NCBI RefSeq assembly: GCF_030271215.1
Contig: NZ_JASNGB010000046.1
Coordinates: forward strand, 12,501-18,023
From: Deinococcus rhizophilus
GTDB taxonomy: Bacteria > Deinococcota > Deinococci > Deinococcales > Deinococcaceae
Direction: 5' to 3'
DNA length: 5,523 nucleotides
The translations under genes were made by a program, and so were the position numbers. Every line of letters begins with the position of its first letter. Position 1 is the first letter of the stretch. Shown piece by piece: positions 1 to 5,523 of the stretch. The notes under the pieces are model-generated. The model was not told the origin of the DNA. It did not search any database and worked only from the letters and a program-made list of their open reading frames with translations.

Positions 1-268
1 CTTCCGGAGTGTAGGGCGCCTCACCCAGACGGTATTCCAGGAAATCCAGCACCAGTCCGGTCGAGCGGCCCTTCTCGGTCTCGTCGATGGGAAAGACCTC
101 GCGGAAGGCGCTCTGAAGCCCCGCGTTCTCGCGGCTGTCGGGGGCGCGGTCGTCTTGCAAGAAGGCCTTGAAGGAGTTGAGCTGCACCTCGGTGAGTTCG
201 GGAAGCGGAATCACTTCGGTGATCTCACCGAACCGCTCAATGCGCGGTATCACGTTCGTCAGGGTCAT
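1..268 (-). CDS. rpoB: RNA polymerase beta subunit, N-terminal part (runs off the left edge)
   Basis: This encodes the first 89 residues of RpoB, which with beta-prime forms the catalytic core of RNA polymerase; this part belongs to the protrusion and N-terminal region. Visible family motifs are RIERFGEITEVIPLPELTE (residues 9-27), LQSAFREVFPIDE (51-63) and GLVLDFLEYRLGE (71-83), which closely match the Deinococcus-Thermus form. The ATG at 268 is preceded by GAGGTG (272-277), a close-spaced Shine-Dalgarno sequence. The gene is cut by the window edge with no internal stop, so it appears intact. It is not joined to rplL: csp and an opposite-strand gene lie between. It has its own promoter (440-469) and a leader of about 165 nt with a possible attenuator. 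The identification is firm; only the start choice carries small doubt. Confidence 0.97.
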   Translation of the reverse strand, partial: MTLTNVIPRIERFGEITEVIPLPELTEVQLNSFKAFLQDDRAPDSRENAGLQSAFREVFPIDETEKGRSTGLVLDFLEYRLGEAPYTPE

Positions 269-318
269 TCACACCTCGCGCACCCTCTGTGTTGCGTCTG
301 CAGCCTTCCGGGGCGGGG

Positions 319-358
319 AAAAGGCGCAGCCGGGACCACAGCCGTCTTCCGGCTGCGC
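319..358 (-). promoter_or_regulatory. Candidate attenuator in the rpoB leader
   Basis: On the minus strand a perfect 10-bp stem, GCGCAGCCGG (349-358) with CCGGCTGCGC (324-333), encloses a 15-nt loop and is followed by C and TTTT (319-323), like an intrinsic terminator with a short U-tract. Inside the loop lies a second CGGCTG (339-344) that can pair with CAGCCG (350-355) of the 5' arm around a GAAGA loop. The two foldings share the 5' arm and exclude each other, as in terminator/antiterminator pairs. It lies between the predicted rpoB promoter and the rpoB start. The structure is read directly from the sequence; its regulatory role is inference. Confidence 0.5.
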
Positions 359-439
359 TCCCGCAGTTCAGCTTTCAGTTGTGGAGTCTGCTACGAGGCA
401 AGTCGCTCCTGCCCAACCCATCGTGGTCGGCCGCAGGCC

Positions 440-469
440 AGTGTAGCGGACCGGGGGCTTGCCGGTCAA
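440..469 (-). promoter_or_regulatory. Predicted housekeeping sigma promoter for rpoB
   Basis: The minus strand has TTGACC (464-469, five of six bases matching the -35 consensus), an 18-bp spacer, and TACACT (440-445), which fits the TANNNT form of the -10 box. Transcription would start near 433 and give an rpoB leader of about 165 nt. The promoter is divergent from the plus-strand gene starting at 529. This matches the position of rpoB as a separate transcription unit. Confidence 0.65.
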
Positions 470-516
470 CTTCCGTCGCCGCCGTTCCGGAAGAGCCTGG
501 GCCCCTGCTCTAGCTC

Positions 517-522
517 TAGGAT
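517..522 (+). promoter_or_regulatory. Possible -10 box giving a leaderless mRNA for the TPR-like gene
   Basis: TAGGAT (517-522) ends 6 nt before the GTG start at 529. Transcripts of many Deinococcus genes begin at the start codon, with a TANNNT box about this far upstream. No convincing -35 element is visible around 494-500. The same bases include AGGA (518-521), which could act as a weak Shine-Dalgarno sequence instead, so the assignment is tentative. Confidence 0.35.
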
Positions 523-528
523 GAGGGC

Positions 529-1323
529 GTGGACGCCTTGCAACCCTATCTGCCCCTGATCTTCAGCGTGATTCGTGGCCTGGCGGTGGTGGGCCTCGTC
601 CACGCCCTCATGACGCGGCAACCGATTTTCTGGATGTTTCTGCTCGCGTTCGGGGCCCTGTTCGGCAGCCTGTTTGGGATGCTCGGTGCGGTCCTGTACA
701 CCTTCATGGTCTTCGTACCCTGGTTGCGCGGCCGAGGCCAGGTAGCGGGGAAGGTGGTGGCCCGCGGGGTCGAGGCGATCAAGCCGCTCGACACCCGCAT
801 CCGCGAGGCCCAGGCCCGCGTCGAGGAGAGCGATACCCTGGCCCACCGCGCCGAGCTGGCTGGCCTGCAGGCCCGTGCCGGGCGCCCGGACGACGCCCAG
901 TCGACGCTCGCACCCCTGCTGGGGGGCATCTATGCCGACGATCCGGTTGTCCTGCTGACCAGCGCAGAACTGGAACTGGCCCGCGAGAAGCCTGCCGCTG
1001 CCGAGACCTTGCTCGAACGCGTCGACCTGCGGACCAGTGCGGCGACCCGCACCCGCACCCTGACGCTGCTGGCCCAGGCCCAGGCGGCGCAGGGCAAGGT
1101 GGAGGGCGCCGACGCGACCTACCGCGAGGCGATGACCGCCGCCACGACCGAGGAACCCCGCGCCCGCTACGCCGCCTTCCTGTTGCAGCAGGGAAGACGC
1201 GACGAGGCGGCGGCCCTCCTGAGCGCGATGGAGAAGACCGAGCGCCGCGCTACCCCGCTCTACAAACGGCAGGAGCGCGAATGGTTTCAGTTGGCGGCGG
1301 GACTGCGGCGGGACTTGCGGTAG
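529..1323 (+). CDS. Membrane-anchored TPR-like protein of unknown function
   Basis: This 264-residue protein cannot be assigned a function. Residues about 8-27 and 33-64 are hydrophobic and probably form two membrane segments, the second containing QPIFWMFLLAF and GAVLYTF. A basic patch, RGRG (67-70), follows. Residues about 88-264 are alanine-, leucine- and arginine-rich helices resembling tetratricopeptide repeats; for example 121-166 and 190-237 show repeated A-x-x-x-L/Y spacing and segments such as GRPDDAQSTLAPLL and GRRDEAAALLSAM. TPR domains usually bind partner proteins, so a membrane scaffold role is plausible but inferred. The GTG at 529 is the first start after an in-frame TAG at 517, so no longer N-terminus is possible. 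It is the only plus-strand gene here, divergent from rpoB and convergent with csp. Confidence 0.85.
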   Translation: MDALQPYLPLIFSVIRGLAVVGLVHALMTRQPIFWMFLLAFGALFGSLFGMLGAVLYTFMVFVPWLRGRGQVAGKVVARGVEAIKPLDTRIREAQARVEESDTLAHRAELAGLQARAGRPDDAQSTLAPLLGGIYADDPVVLLTSAELELAREKPAAAETLLERVDLRTSAATRTRTLTLLAQAQAAQGKVEGADATYREAMTAATTEEPRARYAAFLLQQGRRDEAAALLSAMEKTERRATPLYKRQEREWFQLAAGLRRDLR

Positions 1324-1338
1324 GGGGCAAGCGGCAAC

Positions 1339-1365
1339 AAAAACCCCCAACCGTGAGGTTGGGGG
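1339..1365 (-). terminator. Intrinsic terminator after csp
   Basis: On the minus strand a perfect 9-bp stem (CCCCCAACC with GGTTGGGGG, 1344-1352 and 1357-1365) around a TCAC loop is followed by TTTTT (1339-1343). It lies 21 nt beyond the csp stop. On the plus strand the same hairpin sits just after the TPR-like gene but lacks a U-tract, so it would terminate that convergent gene less well. Confidence 0.9.
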
Positions 1366-1386
1366 CCCGAATAGATAAGTCTTGAA

Positions 1387-1650
<264 letters not shown>

Positions 1651-1741
1651 GATGACTCCTGGCTGCCTTCCACTCAACAGAAACGGAAGCGCGCACTGTT
1701 TACCGCGCCCCGCTGGGAAATCTGCCTGGAAAGCAACCCGG

Positions 1742-1769
1742 CCACTATGCCCCGTCTGGTTTCGCTCAA
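1742..1769 (-). promoter_or_regulatory. Weak candidate promoter for csp
   Basis: The minus strand shows TTGAGC (1764-1769) as a possible -35. It is followed 16 bp later by TAGTGG (1742-1747) or 14 bp later by CATAGT (1744-1749) as a possible -10. Both -10 choices are poor. A promoter is expected somewhere between the rplL terminator (1796) and the csp start (1650), and this is the best pair seen. The resulting leader would be about 85-90 nt and includes a small GCGCG/CGCGC hairpin (1689-1708). Confidence 0.25.
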
Positions 1770-1795
1770 TCGTGCATTTGGCCACATTGGGCATG

Positions 1796-1820
1796 AAAAA
1801 CCCCCCGCTCTCGCAGGGGG
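1796..1820 (-). terminator. Intrinsic terminator closing the rpmG-rplL block
   Basis: An 8-bp stem (CCCCCTGC with GCGGGGGG, one T-G wobble, 1801-1808 and 1813-1820) with a GAGA loop is followed by TTTTT (1796-1800). It lies 23 nt past the rplL stop. It separates the ribosomal-protein operon from csp and rpoB, so these need their own promoters unless there is read-through. Confidence 0.92.
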
Positions 1821-1843
1821 CTGCACTCCCGGTGGGAAAGGAC

Positions 1844-2266
<423 letters not shown>

Positions 2267-2779
2267 TTAGCCCTGAGCTTCGGCGCTGTCGCCACCGCCG
2301 AGTTTCTCGCGGTAGGCTTCCAGGATGCCGACGAAGCTCGAGAGGTGGCTGGAGAGCACACCCACGAACTCGCCCTGAAGGCTCTGCTTGCTGCCCAAGC
2401 TCGCCAGACGCTCGATCACGGCCACGTCCACGCGGCGCCCTTCAACGAGGCCGCCCTTCATGGCGGGGATGCCCCGGTCGTTGCCCTTGGCCGCGTCGCT
2501 GAGAGTCTTGGCGACCCCGGCGGGGTCCTCGTGTGCCAGGACGAGGGCGCTGGGCCCCTTGAGGCTGTCGCTGAAGTCCTGACCGCTGCCCTGCAGGGCC
2601 CGGTGGATCAGGGTGTTCTTGGCCACGATCAGCTGACCACCCTTCTCCCGGATGTCCTTGCGCAGGCGGCTGAGCTGCCCGGCAGTCAGCCCCTGGTAAT
2701 CGACGACATAGAACGTCTCGATGCCGCTGAGGCTGTTCTGAAGGCTGCTCAGATTCTGCTGATTGCGTGCGTTCGCCAC
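2267..2779 (-). CDS. rplJ: 50S ribosomal protein L10
   Basis: L10 anchors the L12 dimers to 23S rRNA and forms the base of the ribosomal stalk; in many bacteria the L10-L12 complex also represses its own mRNA. Using the GTG at 2779, the protein has 170 residues starting [14 protein letters not shown]. Family segments are [20 protein letters not shown] (23-42), [10 protein letters not shown] (49-58) and KGPSALVLA (74-82). The C-terminal helix that binds L12 is about 133-160. The start is fixed by the very strong AAGGAGGT (2786-2793) 6 nt upstream and by family alignment; an in-frame ATG at 2860 would add an unrelated 27-residue extension. It is followed by rplL and preceded by a 198-nt leader region with a candidate promoter and hairpin. 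Confidence 0.97.
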   Translation of the reverse strand: MANARNQQNLSSLQNSLSGIETFYVVDYQGLTAGQLSRLRKDIREKGGQLIVAKNTLIHRALQGSGQDFSDSLKGPSALVLAHEDPAGVAKTLSDAAKGNDRGIPAMKGGLVEGRRVDVAVIERLASLGSKQSLQGEFVGVLSSHLSSFVGILEAYREKLGGGDSAEAQG

Positions 2780-2804
2780 GGGAAAACCTCCTTTGTGGTG
2801 AACA

Positions 2805-2884
<80 letters not shown>

Positions 2885-2939
2885 GAATTGGCCGAATTCA
2901 AAAGGTGGGCCGAGGGGCGCACCGGGGTGCTGAACTCAG

Positions 2940-2969
2940 GGGGAGAGGAGTAAGTGCCTGCCTCTCCCC
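2940..2969 (-). other. Strong inverted repeat after rplA
   Basis: A perfect 9-bp repeat (GGGGAGAGG with CCTCTCCCC, 2961-2969 and 2940-2948) with a 12-nt loop lies 8 nt beyond the rplA stop. No T-run follows on either strand, so it is not a standard intrinsic terminator. It may be an RNA processing site, a 3'-end stabiliser for the rplKA message or a weak terminator. Confidence 0.6.
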
Positions 2970-2977
2970 GGAAGGAC

Positions 2978-4106
<1,129 letters not shown>

Positions 4107-4207
4107 GCGTCCTCCTTAGCTCCCCCGACCTGTCCCGTGGACTGGCGGGGTGCTGGCGCTAAGTGCCGCTCTTGTGGCCCGTGGGTCACCGGAGCAGCAA
4201 CTTTGGC

Positions 4208-4236
4208 AGTGTACAGGGCGTGGGCAAGTCTGCCAA
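4208..4236 (-). promoter_or_regulatory. Predicted promoter for rplK-rplA
   Basis: The minus strand carries TTGGCA (4231-4236, five of six -35 bases), a 17-bp spacer and TACACT (4208-4213), the same -10 sequence as proposed for rpoB. Transcription would start near 4201 and give a leader of about 95 nt, the usual place for an L1 operator in the L11 operon. An L1 target could not be recognised with confidence. Confidence 0.6.
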
Positions 4237-4246
4237 GCCCACACCC
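4216..4246 (-). other. 10-bp inverted repeat after nusG, wrapped around the -35 of the rplK promoter
   Basis: GGGTGTGGGC (4237-4246) pairs with GCCCACGCCC (4216-4225) through one wobble, with an 11-nt loop that contains the predicted -35 box. It starts 7 nt after the nusG stop. There is no following T-run, so it may protect or process the nusG message end rather than terminate; a DNA-level operator is also possible. Confidence 0.5.
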
Positions 4247-4253
4247 TGCGGAA

Positions 4254-4822
<569 letters not shown>

Positions 4823-4826
<4 letters not shown>

Positions 4827-5002
4827 GGCAGCGCCGCCCGGACCAGGAAGCCGAACAGGGAATCCATCGTGAACACGATCAGGGTCAGGGCCACCACGAA
4901 GATCAGCACAGCCTGCGTGCCCTCGATGACTGCTTGGCGGCTCGGCCAGGTGACCTTGGCGAGTTCGGCGCGGGAATCCCGCAAATAGTGCATCAGATTC
5001 AT
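4823..5002 (-). CDS. secE: Preprotein translocase subunit SecE
   Basis: SecE is the small membrane subunit that clamps SecY in the protein-conducting channel. Translation gives 59 residues with the conserved cytoplasmic amphipathic motif [10 protein letters not shown] (13-22), then one hydrophobic membrane helix, about 31-54 ([13 protein letters not shown] and following). This is the short single-span form found in most bacteria, unlike the three-span E. coli protein. The ATG at 5002 has AAGGTGAG (5006-5013) just upstream; another ATG further upstream is out of frame. The stop overlaps the nusG start by 4 nt. The gene lies 89 nt after rpmG. Motif, size and position together make the call firm. 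Confidence 0.95.
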
Positions 5003-5070
5003 GCGCTCACCTTGCCCGTCATGACGCGGGGCAGAGGATCAGAGCCGGAGCCGGGCGCCCACCCCAGAGG

Positions 5071-5086
5071 CGGGCCGCCAGGCCCG
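5071..5086 (-). other. Short GC hairpin after rpmG
   Basis: CGGGCC/GGCCCG forms a perfect 6-bp stem with a TGGC loop 5 nt past the rpmG stop. No T-run follows, so it is unlikely to stop transcription into secE. It may tune or stabilise the rpmG part of the message. The rest of the rpmG-secE gap (5003-5070) shows no tRNA and no other clear element. Confidence 0.4.
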
Positions 5087-5091
5087 GAGAC

Positions 5092-5259
<168 letters not shown>

Positions 5260-5274
5260 GATCCTGCTCCTTTC

Positions 5275-5337
5275 GCGCCCTTCCCCCTGGGGGGGCGGCG
5301 CTCCCAGCCTTCCACCTCTCGGGGGAAGCGGCGCTGG
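5275..5337 (-). promoter_or_regulatory. Two further hairpins in the rpmG leader
   Basis: The first (5304-5337) pairs CCAGC/GCTGG, then after a 4-nt bulge CTTCCCCC with GGTGGAAG (one mismatch) closed by a GAGA loop. The second (5275-5301) pairs GCGCC/GGCGC and inside it CCCCC/GGGGG. It ends 1 nt before the Shine-Dalgarno sequence of rpmG. Together with the hairpin at 5339-5360 they make almost the whole leader structured, which suggests post-transcriptional control of the operon; no known riboswitch family was recognised. Confidence 0.45.
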
Positions 5338-5338
5338 T

Positions 5339-5360
5339 AAAAGCCCGCCTTGGGGCGGGC
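5339..5360 (-). promoter_or_regulatory. Terminator-like hairpin at the very 5' end of the rpmG transcript
   Basis: A perfect 7-bp stem, GCCCGCC/GGCGGGC, with a CCAA loop is followed by TTTT (5339-5342). It begins only 3-5 nt after the predicted start of the transcript. It could be a promoter-proximal attenuator, a 5' stabilising stem-loop, or a second back-up terminator for tuf with the promoter squeezed between. Confidence 0.6.
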
Positions 5361-5369
5361 AACATTGGG

Positions 5370-5398
5370 ATTATAGGCAGTGCAGGGGGCAGTGTCCA
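5370..5398 (-). promoter_or_regulatory. Strong promoter for rpmG-secE-nusG and downstream genes
   Basis: The minus strand has TGGACA (5393-5398, five of six -35 bases), an ideal 17-bp spacer and a perfect TATAAT (5370-5375). It is the best promoter in the window and lies just past the tuf terminator. Transcription would start near 5363-5365, about 105 nt before rpmG. Confidence 0.85.
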
Positions 5399-5416
5399 CC
5401 CGGGGGCGGGGGCCAC

Positions 5417-5447
5417 AAAAAAAGAGGAGACCCTGGGTGGCCTCCTC
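5417..5447 (-). terminator. Intrinsic terminator after tuf
   Basis: A 9-bp stem (GAGGAGGCC with GGTCTCCTC, one G-T wobble) with a 6-nt loop is followed by seven T (5417-5423) on the minus strand. It lies about 30 nt past the tuf stop and separates tuf from the ribosomal block. Confidence 0.93.
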
Positions 5448-5477
5448 CCTTGTTGGGCTGGAGTGCTGAGCCGGAAC

Positions 5478-5523
5478 CTACTCCAGGACCTTGGCGACGA
5501 CGCCAGCGCCGACGGTGCGTCCA
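5478..5523 (-). CDS. tuf: Elongation factor Tu, last 14 codons (runs off the right edge)
   Basis: The minus strand reads GRTVGAGVVAKVLE and then TAG. This is the strongly conserved C-terminus of EF-Tu (domain 3), the GTPase that delivers aminoacyl-tRNA to the ribosome. Its place upstream of rpmG-secE-nusG is the common arrangement in many bacteria. Only the tail is in the window, so whether it is one of two tuf copies cannot be told. A strong terminator follows. Confidence 0.93.
   Translation of the reverse strand, partial: GRTVGAGVVAKVLE

Noticed and set aside
155..559. A 134-codon plus-strand open frame across the rpoB start and leader
   Set aside because: It overlaps the conserved rpoB N-terminus antisense and covers the rpoB promoter region; no domain or ribosome site supports it.
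466..1350. A 294-codon minus-strand open frame opposite the TPR-like gene
   Set aside because: It is antisense to a frame with clear membrane and helical-repeat structure, and its product is a Gln/Gly/Arg-rich low-complexity sequence typical of a shadow frame in GC-rich DNA.
1651..1794. N-terminal extension of csp to an ATG at 1794
   Set aside because: The cold-shock fold begins at MAVGRVKWF, there is a good Shine-Dalgarno sequence before the ATG at 1650, and the upstream ATG abuts the T-run of the rplL terminator.
2940..2969. The 9-bp inverted repeat after rplA as a standard intrinsic terminator
   Set aside because: Neither strand has a T-run after the stem, so it is listed only as an inverted repeat of unknown role.

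Overview
This window is core housekeeping DNA from a high-GC bacterium, most likely a Deinococcus. The protein sequences point there: the RpoB N-terminus (PRIERFGEITEVIPLPELTE), a cysteine-free L33 and a 59-residue SecE all look like Deinococcus-Thermus versions. The genus is inferred from recalled family sequences, not from a search.

Layout. Almost everything is on the minus strand, so transcription runs from high to low coordinates. The right edge holds the last 14 codons of EF-Tu (tuf) and a strong terminator. A near-consensus promoter and a heavily folded leader then open the block rpmG-secE-nusG-rplK-rplA-rplJ-rplL, which ends at a terminator just after rplL. secE and nusG overlap by 4 nt and rplK and rplA by 8 nt. 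Extra candidate promoters lie before rplK and before rplJ. After the rplL terminator come a cold-shock gene (csp) with its own terminator, one plus-strand gene for a membrane-anchored TPR-like protein of unknown function, and at the left edge the first 89 codons of rpoB.

How it works together. The genes encode translation and transcription machinery: EF-Tu, L33, L11, L1 and the L10/L12 stalk, the transcription factor NusG, the RNA polymerase beta subunit, and the translocase subunit SecE. Most bacteria run rplJ-rplL straight into rpoB-rpoC. Here about 1.6 kb containing csp and a gene on the opposite strand separate rplL from rpoB, and rpoB has its own promoter.

The least ordinary features are in the untranslated leaders. 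The rpoB leader contains a 10-bp terminator-like hairpin whose 5' arm can instead pair with a second CGGCTG copy, which is the layout of an attenuator. The rpmG leader starts with a 7-bp hairpin plus UUUU only a few nucleotides after the predicted transcription start. No mobile element, CRISPR array, tRNA or rRNA was seen. The tRNA-Trp gene that often sits near secE in related genomes was not found between tuf and secE.
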